NCBI GenBank assembly: GCA_002070105.1
Contig: MWCQ01000010.1
Location: forward strand, 37,297-101,296
From: Firmicutes bacterium ADurb.Bin193
Lineage (GTDB): Bacteria; Bacillota; Clostridia; Monoglobales; Firm-18
DNA: 64,000 nt
Reading direction: 5' to 3'
The notes beneath the pieces were generated by a model. That model was given only the letters and a program-made list of their open reading frames with translations, made no database searches and was not told where the DNA came from. Position numbers and translations under genes: made by a program. Shown piece after piece: positions 18,868 through 26,116 of this stretch (position 1 is the first letter of the stretch; each line of letters begins with the position of its first letter).

Positions 18868-19701
18868 TCATGCCATAGCCGCCGGATTTAAAAGCGCGGT
18901 GTATGTATTATCCTGCGAAAGACTGTTTTCACAAAGCCCGACTACAATATCGCAGATAACCTTTTCACCTATCTGAACCCTGTCCGGTTTAAAGCCGATA
19001 ATTACGCCCTCCTTGCCGATCGAACTGTAAGGGATTAAGCGTATTCGCCGGCTAAAACCATCGGGGATTTTATCCACCGTACCTGTTTTTACAAGCTCTG
19101 ACACCTCCTTCGGAAGTATGGATGACACGCTTGAAAGCTCCGCAATCATAACCGGACTGTCGGAGATAGGGTCATAAAGCGAATTGCCCGTATCCAAAAA
19201 ACAGGATACGGCGGATGTTTCGCCGTCCACGGTTATAAGTACGGTAGCGTGGCTTTTTTCCCGTATATACAGGCGTTTGCAGTAGGACGCAACAAGCATT
19301 ATACTGAAATAGGCGATAACGGTCGATGTTGCGAGTATCTTAAACGGGACAAAATCCTGCACGCCCTTGTTCATAAGCCCTGCTACGGCGTATGCGGCCC
19401 CGCCGAACGCAAAAGATACCATATAAAAAACCGCGACCGTTCTTATGTACTGACGAAACTTTTTTATGTTATAGGTAATCGCAACAAGCGACAGAGAAAA
19501 TAAAAGTTTTGAAATAAAGGAATAAAAAAACTCGCTGTGGGGCAGAAGCATAAAAACAGCGTATGCCGAGCCTATAATGCTTCCGAGAACAAGCCTCGGC
19601 TGTGATGCGCGCGCCCTTATGATTCTTTTGGTCACAAAAAGCAGCATATAATTTATGATGAAATTAAGCAGAAAAACCTCATCTATGTATACGCTTTGCA
19701 A
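18868..19701 (-). CDS. spoIIGA: Sigma-E processing peptidase SpoIIGA
   Basis: A 277-residue protein with five hydrophobic segments in the first 150 residues (VYIDEVFLLNFIINYMLLF opens the family) and a C-terminal aspartic-protease-like domain. The catalytic Asp lies in SCFLDTGNSLYDPIS, the DTGN box shared with retroviral-type proteases. It activates pro-sigma-E in the mother-cell septal membrane. The start is a TTG at 19701, preceded by AGGGGG. The promoter region contains Spo0A-like and DnaA-like sites (see 19745-19780). Confidence 0.96.
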   Translation of the reverse strand: MQSVYIDEVFLLNFIINYMLLFVTKRIIRARASQPRLVLGSIIGSAYAVFMLLPHSEFFYSFISKLLFSLSLVAITYNIKKFRQYIRTVAVFYMVSFAFGGAAYAVAGLMNKGVQDFVPFKILATSTVIAYFSIMLVASYCKRLYIREKSHATVLITVDGETSAVSCFLDTGNSLYDPISDSPVMIAELSSVSSILPKEVSELVKTGTVDKIPDGFSRRIRLIPYSSIGKEGVIIGFKPDRVQIGEKVICDIVVGLCENSLSQDNTYTALLNPAAMA

Positions 19702-19744
19702 ACCTTGCCGCCCCCTCTCCGATCAGGGTATGTCTTTAATTTAT

Positions 19745-19780
19745 ATTATACAAAACTTATCCACAAAAATTTGTCGTAAA
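19745..19780 (-). promoter_or_regulatory. spoIIGA promoter region with Spo0A-box-like and DnaA-box sites
   Basis: On the minus strand a TATAAT -10 element (complement of 19745-19750) lies about 45 bases before spoIIGA. TTTGTCGTAAA at 19770-19780 (plus strand) matches the Spo0A box TGTCGAA at six of seven positions and lies about 21 bases from the -10, which fits the unusually long spacer known for the Bacillus spoIIG promoter. A perfect DnaA box TTATCCACA sits between them at 19757-19765. Function of each site is inferred from sequence only. Confidence 0.5.
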
Positions 19781-19835
19781 ATGAATGTCATTAAAAATTC
19801 ATATATTACCTGTTTCTTTTTATGCCTATGTCTGT

Positions 19836-19914
19836 TATAATATAATTTGAAGTTTAAAATTGCCCCAAAAACCTTCTTTAGCCCAAGGCTTCGGGGCGGA
19901 CGCTTTTATGAGCG
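19836..19914 (+). promoter_or_regulatory. Promoter -10 and structured leader of the second foldase gene
   Basis: Two overlapping TATAAT elements start at 19836 and 19841; no good -35 is seen. The following leader can fold into a nested stem (GCCCC 19862-19866 with GGGGC 19893-19897, CCTT with AAGG inside) and a small hairpin CGCT/AGCG at 19901-19914, just before the AAGAGG ribosome-binding site. It matches no riboswitch class that I recognise. Confidence 0.35.
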
Positions 19915-19940
19915 GTATTCAAAAGAAAAGAGGTATAAAA

Positions 19941-21068
19941 ATGAAAAAGTATAAAGGCTACATAGCAGGTGTTTTGACAGGGCTTTTGCTCGCCTCCGCT
20001 CCTATTTTTGCGGACAGCTATACAAAAACAATCGAGGCGCTTGTCAATTTTACCAATGTGAAAATCAACGGTACTTCTGTTAAATTCGATAATTTTGTTG
20101 TGGACGGCAAAACTTATGTAGGTTTGCGTGACATTGCAACACTCTTCGGCAAGATAGTTGACTGGGACCCGACAACAAACACAGCAAGTATTCTGGACAA
20201 GGGTACATATATCTACACGGAAGATGACAAGCGGGTAATCGCGACGGTTGACGGGGCTGTTATCACAAAGGGTGATGTAAACACCTCAATATTATTACAG
20301 CCCGACGGCAATACAAGGGATGAACAGGTAGAGAACGCATTGAACGCTGAAATCGATGCGGCGGTCGAGCTTAATCAGGCCGCAAAAAACGGCTTTCCCA
20401 TGCCGGCGGAAACAAGCCCCGAAGCAAAAGCGTATGTCGACAAGTATCGCACACAATACGGCGAGCAGTTTGCCTTAATTCTTGCCTCGTTTAATATGAA
20501 CGATACGGCATACACAAATTATATCGAGAAAAATATGCTTATTAAAAAATTCCGTGAATCCCTTAAGAAATCAAAAACCTTTACCGACGCCGAATTAGAG
20601 GCAAAATATGAAGAAATGGCGGACAGCCTTCAAACCTTTACCGCAAAGCATATACTGATAAGAACGGGTGACCGCACCGATGAGGAAGCATTAGAAGAAA
20701 TTCTGGAGATATACGAAATCCTTACCCCCGATAACTTTGATGAGGTTATGGCCGAGTTTTCCGAGGACAAAGCCTCAAAGGATAACCCCGACGGAATAAC
20801 ATTCGTCAGGGGTCAGATGATTCCGGAATTTGAGGCGGCATGTATATCGCAAGAGGTAGGAACAATCGGCACGCCTGTTAAGACTGAATTCGGATACCAT
20901 ATTATTATGGTTACGGATCGCTTTGTCTGGAGCTTTGACCAGGCAAAAGAAACGATTACAGAAAAACTTTTCGACACCTGGTATAAAGAACAGATTGCTC
21001 TTTGGAGAAGCGCTCTTGATATTAAAATTGACGATACGGTTGTTGATTCCTTAAAAGCGCAACAATAG
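19941..21068 (+). CDS. Exported parvulin-type foldase with copper-amine-oxidase-N-like domain
   Basis: A 375-residue exported protein. A signal peptide (residues 1-25, ending near PIFADS) is followed by a copper-amine-oxidase-N-like domain (about 28-85, with FVVDGKTYVGLRDIATLFG), a helical SurA/PrsA-like segment (90-230) and a parvulin rotamase domain (about 233-335, with TAKHILIRTGD, DNFDEVMAEFSED and FGYHIIMV). No lipobox Cys is seen, unlike the PrsA-like protein at 3909. The likely start is ATG 19941 behind AAGAGG; the frame is open 27 codons further up without a ribosome-binding site. It stands alone on the plus strand between spoIIGA and cotJ and ends in a strong terminator. Confidence 0.9.
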   Translation: MKKYKGYIAGVLTGLLLASAPIFADSYTKTIEALVNFTNVKINGTSVKFDNFVVDGKTYVGLRDIATLFGKIVDWDPTTNTASILDKGTYIYTEDDKRVIATVDGAVITKGDVNTSILLQPDGNTRDEQVENALNAEIDAAVELNQAAKNGFPMPAETSPEAKAYVDKYRTQYGEQFALILASFNMNDTAYTNYIEKNMLIKKFRESLKKSKTFTDAELEAKYEEMADSLQTFTAKHILIRTGDRTDEEALEEILEIYEILTPDNFDEVMAEFSEDKASKDNPDGITFVRGQMIPEFEAACISQEVGTIGTPVKTEFGYHIIMVTDRFVWSFDQAKETITEKLFDTWYKEQIALWRSALDIKIDDTVVDSLKAQQ

Positions 21069-21120
21069 TCATATAATGTCATAGGTAATGTTATATTAAC
21101 TCAATATTTTACAAAAAAAC

Positions 21121-21153
21121 AGGGCGGATTTTTTCGAAATCCGCTCTTTTTTT
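21121..21153 (+). terminator. Rho-independent terminator after the second foldase gene
   Basis: GCGGATTT pairs with AAATCCGC around a short TTTCG loop and is followed directly by a CTTTTTTT run. It separates the foldase gene from cotJA, so the cotJ promoter must lie within the next 50 bases. Confidence 0.9.
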
Positions 21154-21206
21154 GTAACATTTTTTGGTAATCTTAAATAACATATAGCGTAGGAGGTATC
21201 AATACT

Positions 21207-21386
21207 ATGAATAATTTAAGGATTCCTTTCATGCCTGAAAAGCCTGTGTTGGCACACGCCTATGTCCCTTTTCAGGCTTGGCCCGAAAAAATTTATGATT
21301 TAGAAATGGGTCTTGATGTAGGAACAATTTTCCCTGAGCTGAATCAGCCCATGTCCTGGTATGAATGGAGAGATTTAGATGAATAG
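21207..21386 (+). CDS. cotJA: Spore coat-associated protein CotJA
   Basis: A 59-residue protein, typical CotJA length. It reads MNNLRIPFMPEKPVLAHAYV at the start, then VPFQAWPEKIYDLEMGL and an acidic tail ending WRDLDE; the proline-rich N-terminus and the AYVPFQ-W motif are characteristic of CotJA. AGGAGG lies ten bases before ATG 21207. The gene overlaps cotJB by eight bases. In Bacillus the cotJ genes are sigma-E dependent and their products sit in the inner coat. A CATATAG at 21181 resembles a sigma-E -10 element but the spacing to the start is tight. Confidence 0.93.
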   Translation: MNNLRIPFMPEKPVLAHAYVPFQAWPEKIYDLEMGLDVGTIFPELNQPMSWYEWRDLDE

Positions 21387-21669
21387 AAACAGAGAAAAAC
21401 TATTGAAAGAACTTCAAGAGCTTGACTTTCGTATGATTGAATTGCAACTATTCCTCAATACACACCCCTTCGAGGCGAAGGCAGTGGAGGAATATAACAC
21501 TGCGGCAAGAAAAAGCAAGTCAATGACGGAACATTTTGAAAAGCTTTACGGACCGCTTAAACTCGGCAATGACGACAACACGGTTCCGTGGAAGTGGGTT
21601 AACGGCCCGTGGCCGTGGCAGTCTTATATTTCAGGAAAAGAGGAGGTTGACATGAATGTGGGAGTATGA
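21379..21669 (+). CDS. cotJB: Spore coat protein CotJB
   Basis: A 96-residue protein with the CotJB pattern: LLKELQELDFRMIELQLFLN, then HPFEAKAVEEYN and the C-terminal WKWVNGPWPWQ. It overlaps cotJA by eight bases at the start and cotJC by 14 bases at the end, so the three genes are translationally coupled. Its role is assembly of the CotJ layer in the inner coat; the molecular function is not established. Confidence 0.95.
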   Translation: MNRNREKLLKELQELDFRMIELQLFLNTHPFEAKAVEEYNTAARKSKSMTEHFEKLYGPLKLGNDDNTVPWKWVNGPWPWQSYISGKEEVDMNVGV

Positions 21670-22240
21670 AAAAATGCTTCAATACCCCGTTAAGATAAAA
21701 AATACGAATCCGAAGCTCGCAAAGGCAATCATAACGCAGTACGGCGGACCCGACGGCGAATTATCCGCATCGCTAAGGTATCTTTCCCAGCGATACTCGA
21801 TGCCTAACGATATAGCCCGCGCAACGCTTAATGACATCGGCACCGAGGAGCTTGGGCATTTTGAAATGATAGGCACGATCGTGCATCAGCTTACACGGAA
21901 CCTGACACCGGCGGAAATTAAAAAGGCAGGCTTTGAAGATTATTATGCCGACCACCGCCTCGGCGTATATCCGCAGAGCGCGGGCGGAACACCCTACAAT
22001 GCTTTTTCGATACAGGTAAAAGGAGACCCGCTAGCGGACCTCAACGAGGATTTGGCAGCAGAACAGAAGGCACGCGCAACATATGAAAACCTCATACGCA
22101 TTGCCGACGACCCAGATGTTATTGAGCCGTTAAAGTTCCTTCGTGCAAGAGAGATTGTCCATTATCAAAGGTTCGGAGAGACGCTTCGCATCCTTCAGGA
22201 CCAAATGGCAAGCAAACGCATTTTTGAAGTAAAGAAATAA
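21656..22240 (+). CDS. cotJC: Spore coat protein CotJC, manganese-catalase family
   Basis: A 194-residue member of the manganese-catalase/ferritin-like family. MWEYEKMLQYPVKI is the typical start; ATLNDIGTEELGHFEMIGTIVHQL supplies an E-x-x-H metal-binding motif, and FLRAREIVHYQRFGETL supplies a second (E-x-x-H). Family members disproportionate hydrogen peroxide using a di-manganese centre, so this may protect the spore coat. It ends the cotJABC operon and is followed by a terminator that is part of a 38-bp repeat. Confidence 0.96.
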   Translation: MWEYEKMLQYPVKIKNTNPKLAKAIITQYGGPDGELSASLRYLSQRYSMPNDIARATLNDIGTEELGHFEMIGTIVHQLTRNLTPAEIKKAGFEDYYADHRLGVYPQSAGGTPYNAFSIQVKGDPLADLNEDLAAEQKARATYENLIRIADDPDVIEPLKFLRAREIVHYQRFGETLRILQDQMASKRIFEVKK

Positions 22241-22252
22241 TGAAGCGTTTCG

Positions 22253-22290
22253 GCGTTTTCAATGTATGGATATGCAAAAAGAAGCTCACC
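22253..22290. repeat. 38-bp direct repeat, copy 1
   Basis: Bases 22253-22290 are identical to 23385-23422. The copy includes one arm of a terminator hairpin. The two copies bracket the membrane-protein gene at 22413-23219. Neighbouring bases differ between copies but keep the ability to pair. Confidence 0.95.
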
Positions 22291-22316
22291 TCACGATCGA
22301 GGGAGCTTCGTTTTTA
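22281..22316. terminator. Bidirectional terminator between cotJC and the membrane-protein gene
   Basis: GAAGCTC-A-CCTC pairs with GAGG-GAGCTTC, leaving one bulged A. A TTTTT run follows on the plus strand and an AAAAA run precedes it, so it can end cotJC and the convergent minus-strand gene. Confidence 0.88.
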
Positions 22317-22412
22317 TCGCTCTTATAAATTTGCGAGGGACAGTAATTTTTGAGCGTCCTCTTTCCGGAACTGAAAAAAGGATATATGCTTTTTTCTAAT
22401 CAATTTATTCCA

Positions 22413-23219
22413 TTATGCCGGTATATTTTTAAGATTACTTATGCATACTTTTACTGCATGAATAATTCCCATTACATATGAAACTATAGCTAATACAATA
22501 AAAAGCATTACATAAATATCGCTGGTATTATCATTTGTAAAAAATACCATTACAAATGGCGTGAAGTAAAAAATACTCCAAAGTAGCAATTTTGGTTTTT
22601 TATACCTTAATCCCAAATATAAAAATGCGATCCAGTTAGATAAAAAAGCACCCAATGTAAAGATTACACACCAAAAACTTAATATTTTGCTCCAAAGGCC
22701 TCTTTCCTTTACAACTGTTACATTTTCCGGCTTGTTTTCAATTCTTTTTATCGCCGCCTGATTTACTTTTGCATTTACAAATCTCATTACAACAACAAAA
22801 AAAGTAAACAAGCCACCCATCAATAAATCTAATCTTACGGCTCTAAATATTTCCGGATCTTTCACAAAATCCGGCACTGCACGAAAAGCATCAAAAACAG
22901 TTATAGCATATTCATTTTTATAAGCTTGATATATTTCAAAAGCCAAACAGCGTAGTTCGGCAAAAATAATCATAACAATTGATATTATAAAACAAATTAT
23001 TGAAGCGAACATATTTACTTTTTTACCGAATAATTCATATCCTTTAATCGTAACAGCAAACATAATAAAGCCTGTCGCTCCGGCAATATATCCAAATTGA
23101 TAAATTATAAACCATAGGGCTACTCCCGCAAATGAAAACAAAAATGCACCAAAAATGCCGGCTATTATATTTCCTTCAACTTCAGCATCACGATTATCAT
23201 CTAAAATATAATTTTCCAG
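22413..23219 (-). CDS. Uncharacterised multi-pass membrane protein, probable CTG start
   Basis: No function is recognised. The protein has six or so hydrophobic segments, with a conserved-looking opening (IIYQFGYIAGATGFIMFAVTIKGYELFGKK) of a kind seen in uncharacterised Clostridia membrane proteins, a cytoplasmic Lys/Glu-rich middle near residues 165-175, and three C-terminal helices. The first usual start codon in frame is a TTG at 23141, with no ribosome-binding site. An in-frame CTG at 23219 lies six bases after AGGAGGGG and adds a soluble 26-residue N-terminus (ENYILDDNRDAEVEG), giving 268 residues; this is the preferred start. A TTGACA-17-TATATT promoter lies upstream. The gene is AT-rich compared with its neighbours and sits between two 38-bp repeats. 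Confidence 0.7.
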   Translation of the reverse strand: MENYILDDNRDAEVEGNIIAGIFGAFLFSFAGVALWFIIYQFGYIAGATGFIMFAVTIKGYELFGKKVNMFASIICFIISIVMIIFAELRCLAFEIYQAYKNEYAITVFDAFRAVPDFVKDPEIFRAVRLDLLMGGLFTFFVVVMRFVNAKVNQAAIKRIENKPENVTVVKERGLWSKILSFWCVIFTLGAFLSNWIAFLYLGLRYKKPKLLLWSIFYFTPFVMVFFTNDNTSDIYVMLFIVLAIVSYVMGIIHAVKVCISNLKNIPA

Positions 23220-23263
23220 GTGACACCCCTCCTAATGATATATAACATTATCTATATGCAAGT

Positions 23264-23317
23264 AATATACCACAACACTCAAAATATGTCAATAAATTAG
23301 AATATATCGATATATTT
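23264..23317 (-). promoter_or_regulatory. Promoter and upstream palindrome of the membrane-protein gene
   Basis: Minus-strand TTGACA (complement of 23287-23292) and TATATT (complement of 23264-23269) are exactly 17 bases apart. Just upstream lies the perfect 16-base palindrome AATATATCGATATATT (23301-23316). The predicted RNA start is about 38 bases before the proposed CTG codon. Confidence 0.75.
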
Positions 23318-23384
23318 GTTATATTTTTAGGACGAAATGACACGAAAAAATGTCTTTGTTGTAAAAAATAATCAAGGCGCGAAA

Positions 23385-23422
23385 GCGTTTTCAATGTATG
23401 GATATGCAAAAAGAAGCTCACC
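23385..23422. repeat. 38-bp direct repeat, copy 2
   Basis: Identical to 22253-22290. It lies between the promoter of the membrane-protein gene and the 3' end of the PPi-phosphofructokinase gene, again forming one arm of a terminator. Confidence 0.95.
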
Positions 23423-23446
23423 CCACAGTTGGGGTAAGCTTCTTTA
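23413..23446. terminator. Terminator after the PPi-phosphofructokinase gene
   Basis: GAAGCT-C-ACCCC pairs with GGGGT-A-AGCTTC with one mismatch. On the minus strand the hairpin is followed by TTTTT, so it ends the 23476 gene. The loop-proximal arm differs from copy 1 (CCCC/GGGG against CCTC/GAGG), a compensatory change that supports the hairpin. Confidence 0.88.
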
Positions 23447-23475
23447 TTAATTATTTTTCGGTTTATCATAAATAA

Positions 23476-24693
23476 TTATCTTTTAAGATAAACGGGAAGA
23501 CCGTTTTCAAAAAAGGCCGTGCTTTCGCCCTGAATAAGCGGAAGCATATAGTCAAGCGCGGGCTGAAGGATATCGTTACCCTCTTTGTTTATCCACTCAT
23601 TGGGAACAATCTTTTCAACATTGGCGATAGTCGAAATGTCGTGCGAAAGGATTTCAACCTTATACGGCTTTTCGGAAACGCGCTTGAAATACATCATCAT
23701 TCCCGTCTCGCCTCTGATCGCAGCCTTAACGCCCGCCGTGCCGATCTGCTCCGCCTCGGTTACATCGGTCAGTGAAGCAATGTGTGCGGCACATCTTTGA
23801 AGCAGACTGAGCTCGATACTTCTTACCTTCCAGCCGAATTTCTGATGAATCAGGTCGGCTAAAACCCTTGCCGTACCCGAAAGCTGTTTGTGCCCGAAGC
23901 TGTCAACTATGTTTGCGGTCGCTCCCTCACAGACATACAAACCGTCCTTGGTTTTTATACCCTCCGAAACAACGGCGATAACATTTTTATATTTTTTGCT
24001 TACCTTTTCAACATCGGCAAGAAATTTGTCAACATCAAACGCTATTTCTGGAAGGTATATAAGATGCGGAGCTGCCTCATTATCCGTCCTCGCAAGAGCG
24101 GCGGCGGCAGTAAGCCATCCCGCATTTCTGCCCATTATCTCGATTATCGTAACCGTGTTGCTGTCGTAAACCTGTGCGTCGCGGGCAACCTCACGAATAC
24201 TTGAAGCAATATACTTTGCAGCGCTTCCGAAGCCCGGAGTATGGTCGGTAATAGCAAGGTCGTTATCTATCGTTTTGGGAACACCTATTATATTTATCGG
24301 ATAGCCCGTCATTTTCGCATACTGTGAAAGTTTGTGCACGGTATCCATTGAGTCGTTTCCGCCGATATAGAAAAAATATGCAATATTATATTTTTTGAAA
24401 ACCTGAAAAACCTTTTCAAAAACCTCATTAAACTCTTTGGGAAGCTTATACCTGCATGAGCCGAGATATGCCGCCGGAGTGTGAATCAAAAGCTCAAGCT
24501 GGGCAGGATCTGCAAACCTTTCCGAAAGATTTACGAATTTCTCATCCAAAACACCCGTTATACCATGCTCTGCCCCATAGATCGTTTGAATTTCGCTCGC
24601 CTCAAACGCACCCTTTATAACGCCCGCGAGCGAAGCGTTTATAACCGTTGTCGGCCCGCCTGACTGACCTACCATAGCATTTCCCTTTAACAT
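23476..24693 (-). CDS. pfp: 6-phosphofructokinase, pyrophosphate-dependent type
   Basis: A 405-residue phosphofructokinase. The residues that distinguish phosphate donors are readable: GGNDSMD at 111-117 (Asp in place of the Gly of ATP enzymes' GGDGS) and PKTIDND at 139-145 (Lys in place of Gly in PGTIDND). Both favour pyrophosphate as donor, making the step reversible. MGRNAGWLTAAAALA is the fructose-6-phosphate binding region. An ATP-type enzyme is encoded at 62421, so the organism likely has both. It forms a single-gene unit ending in the terminator at 23413. Confidence 0.92.
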   Translation of the reverse strand: MLKGNAMVGQSGGPTTVINASLAGVIKGAFEASEIQTIYGAEHGITGVLDEKFVNLSERFADPAQLELLIHTPAAYLGSCRYKLPKEFNEVFEKVFQVFKKYNIAYFFYIGGNDSMDTVHKLSQYAKMTGYPINIIGVPKTIDNDLAITDHTPGFGSAAKYIASSIREVARDAQVYDSNTVTIIEIMGRNAGWLTAAAALARTDNEAAPHLIYLPEIAFDVDKFLADVEKVSKKYKNVIAVVSEGIKTKDGLYVCEGATANIVDSFGHKQLSGTARVLADLIHQKFGWKVRSIELSLLQRCAAHIASLTDVTEAEQIGTAGVKAAIRGETGMMMYFKRVSEKPYKVEILSHDISTIANVEKIVPNEWINKEGNDILQPALDYMLPLIQGESTAFFENGLPVYLKR

Positions 24694-24855
24694 TAAAATG
24701 TTTCCCCCTTGTAAGAATTATCTTTTAATATTATATATTATTTATTCCAAAAATGCAAAATATTTTTGAGGATTTGAAGGATTTTTATGTATTATGTCGA
24801 ATATAAATCAGTGTAGATAAAAGTTTTTGGTGTAATATTTAGGGAGGTGAGTCCA

Positions 24856-25794
24856 ATGGCACATCTTGAAACCGAGGAGATAGTGCACAGCAGATGGGGA
24901 AGGTGCGTAAGGCTTTCGAACGGAGCGGTTGACCTTTTGGCAACGCTTGATTTCGGTCCCCGTATTATTAGGTTCGGCGCCGTTGGCGGTGTTAATGAGT
25001 TTTATGAGGACGAACGAGATTTCTCGAATGAAAAACAGGAAAGCAGGTTTGATGTCTTTGGCAACAAGGGGAATTTCCACATTTACGGCGGGCACCGTCT
25101 TTGGACGGGTCCCGAAATTATACCCCGAACGATATATCCGGACAACGAGCCTGTTATGTATACGGTGATTGAAAACGGTATTCGATTAACCCCTCCGCCC
25201 CAGGTCTGGAACGGGGTTCAGATGGAAATCGATTTAGTAATGGACGACGATAACCGTGTTGAGGTTACTCATAAAATCACCAATTTAAATCCGTGGGAAA
25301 TTGAATTTGCCCCCTGGGCGCTTACCGCCATGCAGTCCGGCGGGCTTGAGGTTATTCCGCAAAATAACAGTGATACCGGTCTTTTGCATAATCGGGTTAT
25401 TACCCTTTGGCCGTATACCGATATTAATGACAGCCGCGTTAATTGGGGGGACGATTTTATAACGCTTCGCCCCACTTCCTCATCTGACAGCGCTTTCAAA
25501 ATCGGTACAAACAATGTTCACGGATTTGCCGCCTATTTCAACCATGGCAATCTTTTTGTGAAAAAATATCAGCCGGTAGACGGAGGAGTTTATCCGGACG
25601 GCGGTGTTTCGTATGAAACCTACACAAAAAAGAACATGGTTGAGCTTGAAACACTCGGTGAGCTTAAACGGTATCAGCCGGGCGAAACCGCGGTTCACAC
25701 CGAAACATGGCAGCTGTTTTTAAATGTTTCTGAGCCTGAGTCAAGAGAGGAAATCCGTGAGGCAATGGAAGAGTATATGAGTAAAACAGTATAG
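24856..25794 (+). CDS. Uncharacterised protein of galactose-mutarotase-like fold (DUF4380-like)
   Basis: A 312-residue cytoplasmic protein with no signal peptide. The pattern resembles DUF4380/aldose-1-epimerase-like beta-sandwich proteins: LDFGPRIIRFG near the start, GGHRLWTGPEIIPRTIYPDN (a His/Trp/Glu cluster typical of carbohydrate-binding pockets), then PWALTAMQSGG. True mutarotases carry a catalytic His/Glu pair that cannot be assigned here with certainty, so enzymatic role is open. AGGGAGG lies eight bases before ATG 24856; an in-frame GTG at 24847 overlaps the ribosome-binding site. It is alone on the plus strand and followed by a terminator. Confidence 0.72.
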   Translation: MAHLETEEIVHSRWGRCVRLSNGAVDLLATLDFGPRIIRFGAVGGVNEFYEDERDFSNEKQESRFDVFGNKGNFHIYGGHRLWTGPEIIPRTIYPDNEPVMYTVIENGIRLTPPPQVWNGVQMEIDLVMDDDNRVEVTHKITNLNPWEIEFAPWALTAMQSGGLEVIPQNNSDTGLLHNRVITLWPYTDINDSRVNWGDDFITLRPTSSSDSAFKIGTNNVHGFAAYFNHGNLFVKKYQPVDGGVYPDGGVSYETYTKKNMVELETLGELKRYQPGETAVHTETWQLFLNVSEPESREEIREAMEEYMSKTV

Positions 25795-25869
25795 CTTTTG
25801 GAGGTGGTTCCACCGAAAAAGCAAAGCAGTGTTTAATTAAAATTTTATAAAAACTTTATACAGCGATAA

Positions 25870-25902
25870 AAAGCGTGTAAGCCTTACGGCCTACACGCTT
25901 TA
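25870..25902 (+). terminator. Terminator after the mutarotase-like gene
   Basis: AAAGCGTGTA-A-GCC pairs with GGC-C-TACACGCTTT with a single mismatch around a TTAC loop. The T-rich tail is short (TTTATTAT), so strength is uncertain. Confidence 0.75.
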
Positions 25903-26017
25903 TTATGGGTTTTAAAAAGCTCGGAATGTCGGGGGATAGTCGTAAAAGAATCAACAGCATATTTGTGCATATGTTGTATTGACTTTTATTTCTTCATACT
26001 ATATTGCTCATAGATAT

Positions 26018-26063
26018 ATTTATCGATAAATTTATTGACATTTTGCATTTTGCAGAGTATAAT
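26018..26063 (+). promoter_or_regulatory. Consensus promoter and palindrome of the toxin-antitoxin operon
   Basis: TTGACA at 26035-26040 and TATAAT at 26058-26063 are exactly 17 bases apart, a perfect sigma-A match. The palindrome ATTTATCGATAAAT (26018-26031) lies three bases upstream and could bind the antitoxin. Confidence 0.88.
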
Positions 26064-26116
26064 GTTTATAGAAGGTCATATAATAAATAATATACTATAT
26101 AAGAGAGGGATTTATT

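Larger units (their letters stand above)
25795..26116. other. Intergenic stretch before the toxin-antitoxin pair
   Basis: It holds the terminator at 25870-25902, a short GGTGG/CCACC hairpin near 25803-25814 and the toxin-antitoxin promoter region. A 25-codon frame from ATG 25905 has no ribosome-binding site and is not called. Confidence 0.6.

Noticed and set aside
21156..21190. Definite sigma-E promoter for cotJABC
   Set aside because: CATATAG resembles a -10, but spacing to a -35 and to the start codon is poor, so it is only mentioned in the cotJA entry.
23248..23469. 73-codon open frame on the minus strand
   Set aside because: It covers a promoter, a palindrome, a repeat and a terminator, has no ribosome-binding site and no protein-like pattern.
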